From SIG440 sp045631525 (GTDB taxonomy: Bacteria > Bacillota > Clostridia > Monoglobales > Monoglobaceae): a stretch of 64,000 bases of DNA. Under the pieces are notes generated by a model. That model did not search any database. It had not been told where the DNA came from and was given only the letters and a program-made list of their open reading frames with translations. Both the position numbers and the translations under genes were made by a program. How positions within the stretch are numbered: position 1 is the stretch's first letter; each line of letters begins with the position of its first letter. The DNA lies in assembly GCA_045631525.1 (NCBI GenBank), contig JAZQUY010000021.1, positions 1 to 64,000 of the forward strand, read 5' to 3'. Shown piece by piece: positions 23,790-33,563 of the stretch.

Positions 23790-26360
23790 CTACCTTTCTG
23801 TATTTATTTCTTCCATATAATCAAGGAGCCGCATCCAAGCATCAAGATAACATTTCTTGAAGAAAATATCCAAAGAGTCCGCTTTTTTCCGGCTCAGTAT
23901 GCTGATTTCCTTGTTGCATATTTTTATCTGTTTTTTCACATATCTTTTTGTCCAGCCAATGTCGGTATGCAAATCGCAGAAAAATCTGTATGTGGTGAGA
24001 ACACCAGCACGGATTGTCTTTTTCACATGTTCGTGGGTGAATCGTGAATGGTCAACCCTGTGCAAAACCTTTGCTCTGGGCTGAAGACCTATTCCATAGC
24101 CAATCTGCAGCATCTTGAACGCAAGAGCTGTTTCTTCGCCGCCGGCAAAGTCATTACCCACTCTGCCATAACACATACGAAATCCGCCCACACGCCAGAT
24201 TGCCGAGCGTCTTACACCATAGTTGGCACCATAGGGGAATTCAAACTGCTGAGACGCTTCATAAAAATTCTTTCCGCCAATCTTGAATTCACTCCAAAGA
24301 CTTTCCCAGCCCTTCCTGAGAACTTTAGGTGCCGGGAACGGTCTGTCAAGAATTACCTGGCCGCCAACAATGCCCACTTCGGGATGATATTTGAATCCAG
24401 AATAAATCTCCTCAAGATTGTAATAATCCGCCAAAACATCATCATCAAGGAACAACAGATATTCGCCCTTGGCATTCCACATACCGCCGTTTCGGGCATA
24501 AGAGAGACCTTTTTGAGGTACAGCAATATAACGTATAAACCCTTCATATTCTTTGTATCTTTCCCGGAAAAGCTCCACATCTTTGCGAATTCCCGAGGTA
24601 AAAGGAGCATTGTCCACAATAATAATTTCATATTCCTTTTTGCTAAGGGACTGCCGGATAACCGACCATATTGCATCTATAAGCTTTTCGCCACGCATAT
24701 ATGTGCATATTATAATGGAAATTTTCTTTTCGCACTTTTCAGGCTCGTCAATCATTTCTTCAAGGGAATAAAGAATCTTGTTTTTAATTTTTGTGTCAGC
24801 AAGGCCAAAAACCGACTTTCCACTGTCCGCAAAAAACCAGCCGCGGTAGTCCGGAAGCGCCGAAAGTTCCTCTTCCTTATTTGTTGTTATCATTAAATCA
24901 AACTTGTCACTGTCACAAAGCTTGTCGCACACCAGGACAGACCCTGAAAGATTTACTTTTATTTCATCAACGTTCGAATTTTCAGGATTCCCGAAATAAG
25001 CAAAACAGAAGCAGGAATAAACCTCCGGAGCCTGACAGTCGTTTGCGTCTTTTCGGCTTATAATCATATGCCCTGCCTTTTCTGCAGCCTCCTTGAAAGC
25101 CTTAAAATACGGATTTTCCTCGTCATCGCTCTCAATAACCCACACAAGAGACGACATATAAAAGTCACGCCTGAAATCATCAAGAACCATAAGCTTGTAT
25201 CGGTTTTTTGTTATGCCCAGCTCTTTGTCATGAGCAGTCAGCGACTCGCTGTGTATTCTGTAAAGATAAATGGGTTCATCCTCGTCGGTATGCTCAATCT
25301 TGAGAAGTGAATTCATCCTCATCCAATAGTCATAATCCTCAAGATTGGTCTTGAATCTTGAGTAATCCTCCAATATATAAAGAGCTGACTTTCTGTACAT
25401 AAACGCAGCACCGATAGTGTTGTTTGCAAAAGTATTTAAGGCATCAGCTGTCTTTGGAAAGCACACATTTCCCGAAAACAGTGGTTTTTCAAACCAGAAA
25501 TGACCTCTTTTTATCTTTCCATCTTTGTCAATAAGCCGCATGTTTCCATAAACCATAGCGGTTTCAGGCTTTCTTTTGAGGTTTTCTGCCAAAACCTCTA
25601 TGCAGTTTGGGAGCATAATATTATCCGCACTGGTCCAGGTGAGAAACTCACCCTTTGCCTCACGAAAGCCTGTTGACAGCGCGGTGGGGAGCTTTTTGTT
25701 CTCCTGACTTATAATTCTTACGCGGGCGTCATTGTGCGCAAAACGTCTCGCAGTTTCAAGGCTTTGGTCGGTTGAGCCGTCGTTCACAATTATGAGTTCA
25801 AGGTTTTCATAACTTTGAGAAAGTACCGATTTGATAGACTCCTCCAAAATTGCACCACCGTTGTAAACCGGAAGCACCACCGAAACAAGTCCGTCTTTTT
25901 GCGGAACGGAAATTCTTTGACACAACTTTTCGTCCAGTGCATTTCGCTCTTTTTTGTATCTTCTGAACTTGGCAATCCCAAGCTCTATTTTTCGTTTTCT
26001 GTTGCGCTTCACATTTTCACGGCGCATCCCCTCGTTTATGCCTTTTCTGATGGTAACCCAAAGACCCATCCGTTTGTAATCCGACAGAACCAAAAGAGAA
26101 CGAATAAAGGAAATACCCGTTTTTTGAAGGATTTTTTCAACCCGAAGACCTGCCCTCCAGACATATGTTTCCCGAAGATCAAGCTCCTCCTGTTTGTGCT
26201 GGTTTGCCTCGAACTGAATTTGCATAATGGCATTTCGGTCTGCCTCTATCCGTTCTTTCAGTTGATGGATTTCTTCATCCTTTTTCAAAAGACACGCCCG
26301 AAGGTCTTCACTATTCAATTTTTCTTCGCCGCCCATTTGAGCATTGTTCAAATTTTCCAT
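23790..26360 (-). CDS. Coiled-coil two-domain glycosyltransferase (GT2-GT2)
   Basis: An 856-aa paralogue of the downstream gene with an extra N-terminal charged coiled-coil (about 15-60: LKKDEEIHQLKERIEADR). The first GT2 domain starts near residue 158 (VSVVLPVYNGGAILEESIKS) and the second near 545 (ISIIICTYMRGEKL) with a LFLDDDV metal motif. The start at 26360 is chosen because GGAGA lies upstream and the ABC gene stops at 26363; the longer reading would overlap that gene. The coiled coil may tether it to the ABC exporter or measure chain length as in some O-antigen systems; this is an inference. Confidence 0.83.
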   Translation of the reverse strand: MENLNNAQMGGEEKLNSEDLRACLLKKDEEIHQLKERIEADRNAIMQIQFEANQHKQEELDLRETYVWRAGLRVEKILQKTGISFIRSLLVLSDYKRMGLWVTIRKGINEGMRRENVKRNRKRKIELGIAKFRRYKKERNALDEKLCQRISVPQKDGLVSVVLPVYNGGAILEESIKSVLSQSYENLELIIVNDGSTDQSLETARRFAHNDARVRIISQENKKLPTALSTGFREAKGEFLTWTSADNIMLPNCIEVLAENLKRKPETAMVYGNMRLIDKDGKIKRGHFWFEKPLFSGNVCFPKTADALNTFANNTIGAAFMYRKSALYILEDYSRFKTNLEDYDYWMRMNSLLKIEHTDEDEPIYLYRIHSESLTAHDKELGITKNRYKLMVLDDFRRDFYMSSLVWVIESDDEENPYFKAFKEAAEKAGHMIISRKDANDCQAPEVYSCFCFAYFGNPENSNVDEIKVNLSGSVLVCDKLCDSDKFDLMITTNKEEELSALPDYRGWFFADSGKSVFGLADTKIKNKILYSLEEMIDEPEKCEKKISIIICTYMRGEKLIDAIWSVIRQSLSKKEYEIIIVDNAPFTSGIRKDVELFRERYKEYEGFIRYIAVPQKGLSYARNGGMWNAKGEYLLFLDDDVLADYYNLEEIYSGFKYHPEVGIVGGQVILDRPFPAPKVLRKGWESLWSEFKIGGKNFYEASQQFEFPYGANYGVRRSAIWRVGGFRMCYGRVGNDFAGGEETALAFKMLQIGYGIGLQPRAKVLHRVDHSRFTHEHVKKTIRAGVLTTYRFFCDLHTDIGWTKRYVKKQIKICNKEISILSRKKADSLDIFFKKCYLDAWMRLLDYMEEINTER

Positions 26361-26362
26361 AT

Positions 26363-27604
26363 CTATTCTCCAAGAGTTATTTCTGACGGAACTTTGAGTA
26401 CGCCGAAATATTCTCTGTCGCACATTATTTTTATATATGCCGCACCCTCGATATAATCGTAATAAGAAATCGGCAAAGTATCACGTATTTCAAGCCCTGC
26501 TGTAAGTGTATATTCCCCTACATTGAAGTATGCAGGAAAGGTTATCCTCACAATATTCCGTCCGTGATGCCTGAATCTCATATCATAATCATGAAGCGCC
26601 GCAACCATCAAATCCATTCCGTTTTTGTCCTTCAGGGAAATGGCAAGTCCGCAGCTTGAAAGGTCAGCCTCCTTGGGCACATCCGCCACAACCTCAACCG
26701 TCACCGTGTCCCCTGACATAAAGACCTCGGTCTCTTTGTCTCCTCTTGATACTCTGACATTTTTTATACAGCCCACCTTTGAGCCAAATCGGTTTATTTC
26801 ATTGAATTCCTTTTCCTGTTCCAGAAGTTCTTCCGTTTTTTTGTTGAGTCCCTTGACACACGCCTCGGCATCGGTTTCGTTGCTGGTTATAAACTCCATA
26901 TATTTTGACGTAACCTCGCTCACGTCACCGTCCATAATAAGCTTTCCATTGTCAAGCCAGATGGCACGGGTGCAAAATCTACGCACCGCATCCACGTCGT
27001 GACTTACAAAAAGAATGGTCTTGCCTTTTTCTTTTAGTTCTTCAAATTTGTTGTAGCATTTCGCCTGAAAACGATAGTCACCCACTGCCAAAGCCTCATC
27101 AACAATGAGGATATCGGGGTCAGAATTGATGGCAACAGCAAAAGCAAGTCGCACAAACATACCGCTGGAATAGTTTTTGACGGGTCTCTCTATGAAATCA
27201 CCGATTTCGGCAAACGCCGCAATATCATCAACGGTTTTGTCAACATCTTCTTTTTTGAGCCCCATAATGGTGCCGTTTAAGTATATATTCTCAATTCCGC
27301 TGTATTCAGGGTTAAATCCCGCACCAAGTTCAAGAAGTGCCGAGACAGTACCGTCCATCACCTTTTCGCCGGTCGTCTGGTTTATTACTCCTGTAAGAAT
27401 TTTGAGAAGCGTAGACTTCCCAGAACCGTTTTTCCCAATTATTCCAACGGTTTCGCCCTTTTCAATGGAAAAGTTCACGTCACGAAGGGCATAAAATTCC
27501 TGCACAATATCCCCTTTCCTCTTTGGGAAAAGAGCCTCCCTTATTCTGTCGCCCGGTTTGTCATAAATCTTGTAAATTTTTGTGAGATTTTTTACTTCTA
27601 TCAT
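26363..27604 (-). CDS. Polysaccharide ABC exporter ATPase (Wzt/TagH-like)
   Basis: A 413-aa ATPase. Walker A is GKNGSGKS (57-64), the signature is YSSGMFVRLAFA (near 146-157), Walker B is ILIVDEAL, and the H-loop is FVSHD. The C-terminal 150 residues form a Wzt-C-like beta sandwich, which binds the exported glycan cap in O-antigen systems. No membrane permease partner (Wzm/TagG) is encoded beside it in this window. Co-location with two large glycosyltransferases supports export of a surface polysaccharide or teichoic-acid-like polymer. Confidence 0.88.
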   Translation of the reverse strand: MIEVKNLTKIYKIYDKPGDRIREALFPKRKGDIVQEFYALRDVNFSIEKGETVGIIGKNGSGKSTLLKILTGVINQTTGEKVMDGTVSALLELGAGFNPEYSGIENIYLNGTIMGLKKEDVDKTVDDIAAFAEIGDFIERPVKNYSSGMFVRLAFAVAINSDPDILIVDEALAVGDYRFQAKCYNKFEELKEKGKTILFVSHDVDAVRRFCTRAIWLDNGKLIMDGDVSEVTSKYMEFITSNETDAEACVKGLNKKTEELLEQEKEFNEINRFGSKVGCIKNVRVSRGDKETEVFMSGDTVTVEVVADVPKEADLSSCGLAISLKDKNGMDLMVAALHDYDMRFRHHGRNIVRITFPAYFNVGEYTLTAGLEIRDTLPISYYDYIEGAAYIKIMCDREYFGVLKVPSEITLGE

Positions 27605-27661
27605 AAAAATCAGTTCTTTCTTATTAAGTCAAAAAGGACAAAATCAATTTGAATTCGCCCT

Positions 27662-28162
27662 TTAATCTTTAATTATTTTTTTGTAAGTAATAAAAGTTAT
27701 ATAAATGCCTTTTTCTGTTTTAAGCATTTCTTCGCTTGCTATTTTCCAAGTATCTTTTTCATCAAAGTTCAGTATAAATCTGTCGGCATCATAAGTATTG
27801 TCTATCTTTGTTATATATGCAGTGTCACAAAACTTTTCTGCCTGACTGTATACGTTTTCGCCGCCGATAAAGAAAATATCTTCATCTTTATAACTTTCCT
27901 TTGCGCATTTTATGGCATCTTCAATGCTGTGGCAAACAACAGCCCCCTCACAATTAAAGCTTTTGTCGCGAGTGAGAACAATATTGAGGCGCTTTGGCAA
28001 CGGTTTTTTGTTTGGGAAAGACAAAAGGGTGTTTTTTCCCATAATAACTGCTTTATTCAGGGTCTTTTCTCTGAAAAATTTCATATCCTCAGGGATGTTG
28101 TCAAGAAGGTCGTTGTTTTTTCCTATTCCCCAATTTAAGTCGGCTGCTGCAATAATGTTCAT
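27662..28162 (-). CDS. folA: Dihydrofolate reductase
   Basis: A 166-aa enzyme that reduces dihydrofolate to tetrahydrofolate with NADPH. MNIIAAADLNWGIGKNNDLL is the folate-site N-terminus, GKNTLLSFPNKKPLPKRLNIVLTR carries the NADPH loop, and FFIGGENVYSQA is the conserved glycine-rich segment. The start at 28162 follows GAGG. It overlaps the end of thyA, whose reaction produces dihydrofolate, so the two steps are translationally linked. Confidence 0.94.
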   Translation of the reverse strand: MNIIAAADLNWGIGKNNDLLDNIPEDMKFFREKTLNKAVIMGKNTLLSFPNKKPLPKRLNIVLTRDKSFNCEGAVVCHSIEDAIKCAKESYKDEDIFFIGGENVYSQAEKFCDTAYITKIDNTYDADRFILNFDEKDTWKIASEEMLKTEKGIYITFITYKKIIKD

Positions 28163-28175
28163 ATTCTCATCCTCA

Positions 28176-29006
28176 CTAAATCGCAATCGGAATATTTTTT
28201 ATCTGTTCGTTTTTCTGATAATTTTCCAAAACGAAATCATCCACCGTAAAATCATAAAAGTTTTTGATTTCTTTGTTTACTATGAGTTTTGGAGCATCAA
28301 ACTGCGGTCTTTTTATCATTTCTTCAATCACAGGCACATGTCTGTCATAAATGTGAGCATCCGCAATCACGTGGACAAGTTCGCCAATTTCAAGCCCGCT
28401 GACTTGCGCAAACATATGGGTAAGAATCGCATACTGGCATACATTCCAGTTGTTTGCTGCCAAAACATCCTGGGACCGCTGATTGAGTATGGCATTGAGC
28501 TTGTTTCCCGTTACATTAAAAGTCATACTGTAAGCACAAGGATAAAGATTCATTTCATCAAGGTCCTGATGAACATAAATGTTTGTCATAATTCTTCTGC
28601 TGTATGGATTGTTTTTGAGGTCAAAAAGAACTCTGTCAACCTGGTCAAATTCGCCCTCTTTGTATTTGTGCTTGACACCCATCTGATAGCCATACGCCTT
28701 CCCGATTGAGCCGTTTTCATCCGCCCAGCTGTCCCAGATATGGCTGTTTAAATCATTTATGTTGTTGGATTTTTTCTGCCAAATCCAAAGGATTTCGTCA
28801 ATAGCACTTTTTAAATATGTTGGACGAAGTGTCAGAATGGGAAATTCCTCAGCAAGATTATAGCGATTCACCACACCGAAGTTCTTTATTGTGTGGGCAG
28901 GGGTACCGTCCTCCCACCTTGGACGGACGTCACATTCTTCATCCGACCAGCCGTTATCTATTATGTCACGGCACATATCCACAAAAATTTTATCTGCTTT
29001 GCTCAT
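28176..29006 (-). CDS. thyA: Thymidylate synthase
   Basis: A 276-aa enzyme that makes dTMP from dUMP with methylene-tetrahydrofolate. The nucleophile is C157 in LYPCAYSM, followed by the QRSQD motif that contacts dUMP phosphate and HVIADAHIYDRHVP near the C-terminus. The active-site block differs from the common PPCH form, but such variants occur in Firmicutes. The stop is at 28176, just inside the folA leader, so the genes form a unit. It lies 48 bp downstream of gyrB. Confidence 0.95.
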   Translation of the reverse strand: MSKADKIFVDMCRDIIDNGWSDEECDVRPRWEDGTPAHTIKNFGVVNRYNLAEEFPILTLRPTYLKSAIDEILWIWQKKSNNINDLNSHIWDSWADENGSIGKAYGYQMGVKHKYKEGEFDQVDRVLFDLKNNPYSRRIMTNIYVHQDLDEMNLYPCAYSMTFNVTGNKLNAILNQRSQDVLAANNWNVCQYAILTHMFAQVSGLEIGELVHVIADAHIYDRHVPVIEEMIKRPQFDAPKLIVNKEIKNFYDFTVDDFVLENYQKNEQIKNIPIAI

Positions 29007-29053
29007 AAAATCACCTTATTGTGTTTTATTTGTCACTGAACAACGTTCAATTT

Positions 29054-30985
29054 TTAAATATCAAGATTAACAACCGAGCGTGAATGCTCTTCAATAAACT
29101 CACGTCTTGGCTCAACCTTGTCACCCATCAGAATTGTAAAGATTTCATCGGCACGTCTTGCATCCTCAAGGTCAACACGAAGCATAATTCTTCTTTCAGG
29201 GTCCATGGTTGTTTCCCACAGCTGTTCAGGGTTCATTTCACCAAGACCCTTATATCTTTGGATTGATGCTTCCGGAATCTGCTCAAGAGCCTCTTTCAAA
29301 TCATCATCATTGTATGCATAAATAACCTTTTTACCCTTATAAACCTTGTAAAGAGGAGGCTGTGCAATATACACGTGACCCTCACGGATAAGTGGTTCCA
29401 TATAACGGAAGAAAAATGTCAGAAGAAGTGTTCTTATATGTGCACCGTCCACGTCGGCATCGGCCATAATTACAACCTTGCCGTATCTGATTTTCGAAAC
29501 ATCAAAATCAGGACCGATTCCTGCACCAAGTGCTGTAATAACCGGAAGAAGCTTTTCATTCGAAAAAACCTTGTCAATGCGGGATTTTTCAACGTTGAGC
29601 ATTTTTCCCCAAAGTGGGAGTATCGCCTGAAATCTTCTGTCACGGCCCTGTTTTGCACTACCTCCCGCAGAGTCACCCTCGACGATATATATTTCAGTAA
29701 ATTCTGTATCTCGTGATGAACAGTCTGCAAGTTTTCCCGGAAGAGTGCTGCTTTCAAGAGCAGATTTTCGTCTTGTGTTGTCTCTTGCTCTTTTTGCGGC
29801 TTCGCGCGCGCGAGATGCAGTCATTGCCTTTTCAACAACTATCTTTGCAACAGCGGGATTTTCTTCAAAAAATTCACTAAGTTTTTCGTTGACCATTTTT
29901 TCAACGATTGTTCTCATTTCACTGTTGCCGAGCTTGGTCTTTGTCTGTCCCTCAAACTGTGCCTCGGTAACCTTTACCGAAATAACGCAGGCAATTCCCT
30001 CACGGGTATCTTCACCCTTGAGGTTTTCCTCGTTTTCTTTAAGGAGTTTATATTTCCTTGCATAATCGTTTATAACCTTTGTAAGTGCTGCTTTAAAGCC
30101 TGTTTCGTGAGTTCCGCCCTCTGTGGTGTTGATGTTGTTGGCAAAACTCATAATGTCTTCGGTATAACCATCATTATACTGAATAGCAATTTCAGCCTCG
30201 GAATTTTCACGAACAGAATTTACATAAATAACATTTTCGTGAATTGCAGTCTTGTTTCGGTTTAAATATTCAACATATTCCCGAATTCCGCCCTCATAAT
30301 GAAGAACATCTTCTTTGAGGTTTCCTCTTTCATCGGGTCTTTCGTCTTTCAAAACGATTTTTACGCCTGCATTTAAGAATGCCTGTTCACGAAGTCTTGT
30401 GAGGAGTGTTTTGTAGTCATAAACAAGTTCCTCAAAAATCTGATGGTCGGGCTTGAAATGAACAAATGTACCTGTTTTGTCAGTTTCGCCGATAACTTTC
30501 AGTTCATCAAGCTTTGTTCCTCTTTCGTATTTTTGATAGTGAACGTGCTTTCCATCACAAATTTCAACCTCAAGATATTCAGAAAGGGCATTAACAACAG
30601 AAGCACCAACGCCGTGGAGACCGCCGGACACCTTGTATCCGCCGCCGCCGAACTTTCCGCCGGCATGGAGAACTGTGAAAACAACCTCAACAGCAGGAAG
30701 TCCGGTTTGAGACTGAATTCCCACAGGAATACCACGTCCGTCATCACGTACGGTAATGGAGTTATCTTCCTTGATGGTTACCTGAATTTCTTTACAATAT
30801 CCCGCCAAGGCTTCATCAATAGAGTTATCCACAATTTCGTAAACCAGATGATGAAGACCGCGTGCAGACGTCGACCCTATATACATACCCGGTCTTTTTC
30901 TTACTGCTTCAAGCCCCTCAAGAACCTGAATATTACTCTCATCATAGGATACTTCTTCGGATACTTTGGTAATATTTTCTTCCAT
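29054..30985 (-). CDS. gyrB: DNA gyrase subunit B
   Basis: A 643-aa type II topoisomerase ATPase subunit. The N-terminal GHKL ATPase includes YIGSTSARGLHHLVYEIVDNSIDEA, DDGRGIPVG and GGLHGVGASVVNALS. The TOPRIM domain includes EIYIVEGDSAGGSAKQGRDR and DADVDGAHIRTLLLTFFFR. The length is typical of bacterial GyrB and it ends in the usual VVNLDI tail. Order dnaN-recF-remB-gyrB is the classic origin-proximal set. gyrA does not follow; thyA does. Confidence 0.97.
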   Translation of the reverse strand: MEENITKVSEEVSYDESNIQVLEGLEAVRKRPGMYIGSTSARGLHHLVYEIVDNSIDEALAGYCKEIQVTIKEDNSITVRDDGRGIPVGIQSQTGLPAVEVVFTVLHAGGKFGGGGYKVSGGLHGVGASVVNALSEYLEVEICDGKHVHYQKYERGTKLDELKVIGETDKTGTFVHFKPDHQIFEELVYDYKTLLTRLREQAFLNAGVKIVLKDERPDERGNLKEDVLHYEGGIREYVEYLNRNKTAIHENVIYVNSVRENSEAEIAIQYNDGYTEDIMSFANNINTTEGGTHETGFKAALTKVINDYARKYKLLKENEENLKGEDTREGIACVISVKVTEAQFEGQTKTKLGNSEMRTIVEKMVNEKLSEFFEENPAVAKIVVEKAMTASRAREAAKRARDNTRRKSALESSTLPGKLADCSSRDTEFTEIYIVEGDSAGGSAKQGRDRRFQAILPLWGKMLNVEKSRIDKVFSNEKLLPVITALGAGIGPDFDVSKIRYGKVVIMADADVDGAHIRTLLLTFFFRYMEPLIREGHVYIAQPPLYKVYKGKKVIYAYNDDDLKEALEQIPEASIQRYKGLGEMNPEQLWETTMDPERRIMLRVDLEDARRADEIFTILMGDKVEPRREFIEEHSRSVVNLDI

Positions 30986-31026
30986 AGTTTTTACCCCTTA
31001 CCTTTCTGCCGAATTTTTAATATATT

Positions 31027-31287
31027 TTAAAAATCCTTGTATTTTTTAATTCTTCCCATAAGTGCCTTTGTGGAAATGTTTGTTATATAAACCACAGACT
31101 GTCCGTTTTCCTCACATACCACAAAAGATTTGGGAATTTCCTCGGACACGTTTCTAACAAAACCCTCTTCTTCGGCAGTTTTAAAAAATTCCTTTGAAAA
31201 TTTTGAAACTGAAGTACTTTCAAGGTCCAAAATAGATATTATATTTTTTGTGTTAACAACCGTATCACAGCCTAAATGCAGGTACAC
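31027..31287 (-). CDS. remB: RemB-like (YaaB/DUF370) regulator
   Basis: An 86-aa protein between recF and gyrB, the same place as yaaB/remB in Bacillus. The sequence (MYLHLGCDTVVNTKNIISILDLE, then a KSFVVCEENGQSVVYITNISTKAL segment) fits the DUF370 extracellular-matrix regulator family, which binds DNA and activates biofilm genes in Bacillus. It overlaps the end of recF by 16 bp. Whether it has that role here is unknown. Confidence 0.88.
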   Translation of the reverse strand: MYLHLGCDTVVNTKNIISILDLESTSVSKFSKEFFKTAEEEGFVRNVSEEIPKSFVVCEENGQSVVYITNISTKALMGRIKKYKDF

Positions 31288-32378
31288 TTTTTCATACTTC
31301 CTTTTTCAATTTCTATAAACTTTGCATCTTTTAAAACCTTTAATCTTTCAGCATCTGTGCAGGTAATAAAAATCTGCATATTTGAAAGCTTATTTAAAAC
31401 AAAATCCTGTCTTTTGGAATCAAGCTCGCTCATTATATCGTCAAGAAGAAGCACGGGATATTCCCCTATTTCCTCGCGGAATAACTCAACCTCAGCAATC
31501 TTTTGAACCAAGACCGCTGTCTTTTGCTGTCCCTGAGAACCAAAAAGCTTGAGACTTTGACCGTTTATTTTAAAATCAATATCATCTCTGTGAGGACCAA
31601 AAATACATTCACAATATTTTTCCTCCCTATGGAACAGTTCTTCTGCTTTTTTCTTTAAAATTTCCTCAAGATTTGCTATTTTATTTTCATCAATGTTCAT
31701 CCCACAAGAGATATATTCAAGTTCAAGATTTTCTTTCCCCTCAGAAATTTCAAGCTGAATTTTTTTTGATATTTCCTCAATTTTTTTTACATATAAAAAC
31801 CGTGTTTTTATGAGATAAATTGAAAGAGCAATTATTTTCTCATTTAACACTGAGAGAAAAATTTTATCTTTTTTATCGTCTTTTAGAAGAGCACTTTTTT
31901 GTTCAATCAGCTTTTTATAATCAGAAAGACTGTTCATGTACTTGACTCTTAGCTGACTTATCATAATATCAAGATTTTTTCTCCTGTTTTTTGGACCCTC
32001 TCTCACCAAACTTAAATATTCAGGACCAAAAAAAACAATGTTTAATCTCCCAACAAGGTTGCTGTTTCTTTTCACGGGAATTTCATTCAAAAATATCTTT
32101 TTTCTCTTTTTTCGGTTTAAATCTATTTTCCCAAAGTTTTCTCTTTCTCTTGAGAAAAAATCCAACTCTAAAGATGCTTCATTTTCCTCAAACTTTATCA
32201 TTTCATCATCTTTTTGTGCTCTGTTTGATTTTCCAAGAGAAAAAAGATAAATTCCCTCGAGAATATTAGTCTTTCCCTGGGCATTATTCCCATAAATTAT
32301 ATTTATATTTTTACAGAAATCAATTTCCTCACTCTTATAATTTCTAAAATTCTGAAGTTTTATTTTTTTTACTATCAT
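31272..32378 (-). CDS. recF: DNA replication and repair protein RecF
   Basis: A 368-aa SMC-like ATPase that loads RecA at single-strand gaps. Walker A is GNNAQGKT (30-37) after the MIVKKIKLQNFRNYK start, the signature region is FGSQGQQKTAVL, and Walker B is VLLLDDIMSELD. It overlaps dnaN by 4 bp and remB by 16 bp. The small rlbA/yaaA gene often found between dnaN and recF is absent. Confidence 0.96.
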   Translation of the reverse strand: MIVKKIKLQNFRNYKSEEIDFCKNINIIYGNNAQGKTNILEGIYLFSLGKSNRAQKDDEMIKFEENEASLELDFFSRERENFGKIDLNRKKRKKIFLNEIPVKRNSNLVGRLNIVFFGPEYLSLVREGPKNRRKNLDIMISQLRVKYMNSLSDYKKLIEQKSALLKDDKKDKIFLSVLNEKIIALSIYLIKTRFLYVKKIEEISKKIQLEISEGKENLELEYISCGMNIDENKIANLEEILKKKAEELFHREEKYCECIFGPHRDDIDFKINGQSLKLFGSQGQQKTAVLVQKIAEVELFREEIGEYPVLLLDDIMSELDSKRQDFVLNKLSNMQIFITCTDAERLKVLKDAKFIEIEKGSMKKCTCI

Positions 32379-33481
32379 TTCAGTTTTCTGGGAAGGAGAA
32401 GATAAAGATATTTATCTCCCTCAAGTGGAGTAATAATCATCGGACTTACACTTGTTTTGAATTTAATTTTTACTGTTTCATCGTCACAAGCCCTGAGTAT
32501 ATCGAGAATAAATTCATTAAAGAAACCAATTTCAATCTCTCCGCCGTTTGTTTCAACAGAAATATTATCATCTACATTTCCCACAATGGTTTCACAGGAA
32601 ATATTTATATTATCTTCTTTTATTTTAAGCTTTACAGGAGCATCATTTGAATTTCCATTTATAATCAGTGATGCACGATAAACACTGTCAAAAAGTTCAT
32701 AAAGAGGACATTCAATTTCAAAGCTTTCATCATTATAAATCGCACTTTCATACTTTATATATTCACCCTCAATCAGGCGAGTCACAATTTTATAATTTTC
32801 AAAAACAAAAACTGCGTTTTTTGCTGTACAGGAAATCTCAACAAAATCATCGTCTTCTTTTAAAATTTTGCTTATTTCAGACAAAGTTTTTGCAGGAACT
32901 ATAAATCTTCTGTATTCATATTCTTTGTCAAGATGATATGTTCTGACAGCCATTTTGAAACCGTCTGTTGCTATCATTCTTATTATATTTCCATCAATTT
33001 CAACAAGACATCCTTTGAGAACAGGTCTGTTGTCACTTAAGGATGTACAGAAAATAGTTTTTGAAATCATTTCCTTTATCATTTTTTTGTTGACTTTTAC
33101 CATATATTCAGCATTTACCGAAGGGAGCTCAGGAAAATCAAGGGGATACATGCCCATAATTTCAAATTTTGAATTTCCGCTTTTAATAGTACAACAATTT
33201 ATTTCGTTTGTTTCGATATAAACATCATCTGAGGGGAGATTTTTTATTATACTTCCAAGCATTTTTGCATTTAATACAGTCTGCCCCGGTTTTATAACAT
33301 GAGCTTCAATTTTTGCTTCAATACCCATTTCCATATCATTTGAAATGAAATAAACAGTTCCGTCAAGTTCTGCTTTTATTAAAATTCCTTCAAGGACAGG
33401 AAAGTTTGAATGAGAAGAAACAGCCTTTGAAACAGAGGCAATAACTTCGTTAAGTATATTTTTGTTGCAAATAATGTTCAT
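32375..33481 (-). CDS. dnaN: DNA polymerase III beta sliding clamp
   Basis: A 368-aa ring-forming clamp with three repeated domains. MNIICNKNILNEVIASVSKAV, LEGILIKAELDGTVYFISNDMEMGIEA and the C-terminal SVSPMIITPLEGDKYLYLLLPRKL are typical beta-clamp segments; the ending carries the peptide-binding site. It is the first gene of the leftward recF-remB-gyrB unit and has its own promoter. dnaA, normally just upstream, is missing; an AT-rich gap is found instead. Confidence 0.96.
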   Translation of the reverse strand: MNIICNKNILNEVIASVSKAVSSHSNFPVLEGILIKAELDGTVYFISNDMEMGIEAKIEAHVIKPGQTVLNAKMLGSIIKNLPSDDVYIETNEINCCTIKSGNSKFEIMGMYPLDFPELPSVNAEYMVKVNKKMIKEMISKTIFCTSLSDNRPVLKGCLVEIDGNIIRMIATDGFKMAVRTYHLDKEYEYRRFIVPAKTLSEISKILKEDDDFVEISCTAKNAVFVFENYKIVTRLIEGEYIKYESAIYNDESFEIECPLYELFDSVYRASLIINGNSNDAPVKLKIKEDNINISCETIVGNVDDNISVETNGGEIEIGFFNEFILDILRACDDETVKIKFKTSVSPMIITPLEGDKYLYLLLPRKLK

Positions 33482-33534
33482 TTTTTATCAAAACCCTTTC
33501 TTTGGTAAAAATATTATCCTTTTTAGCCTTTTAT

Positions 33535-33563
33535 ATTATATCATATAAGGTTACAAAATGCAA
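33535..33563 (-). promoter_or_regulatory. dnaN operon promoter
   Basis: On the minus strand TTGCAT (33558-33563) and TATAAT (33535-33540) are separated by 17 bp. Confidence 0.7.

Noticed and set aside
23237..24896. Long plus-strand open frames opposite the glycosyltransferase genes
   Set aside because: They are antisense shadows of conserved GT2 domains and show no ribosome binding site or protein family signature.
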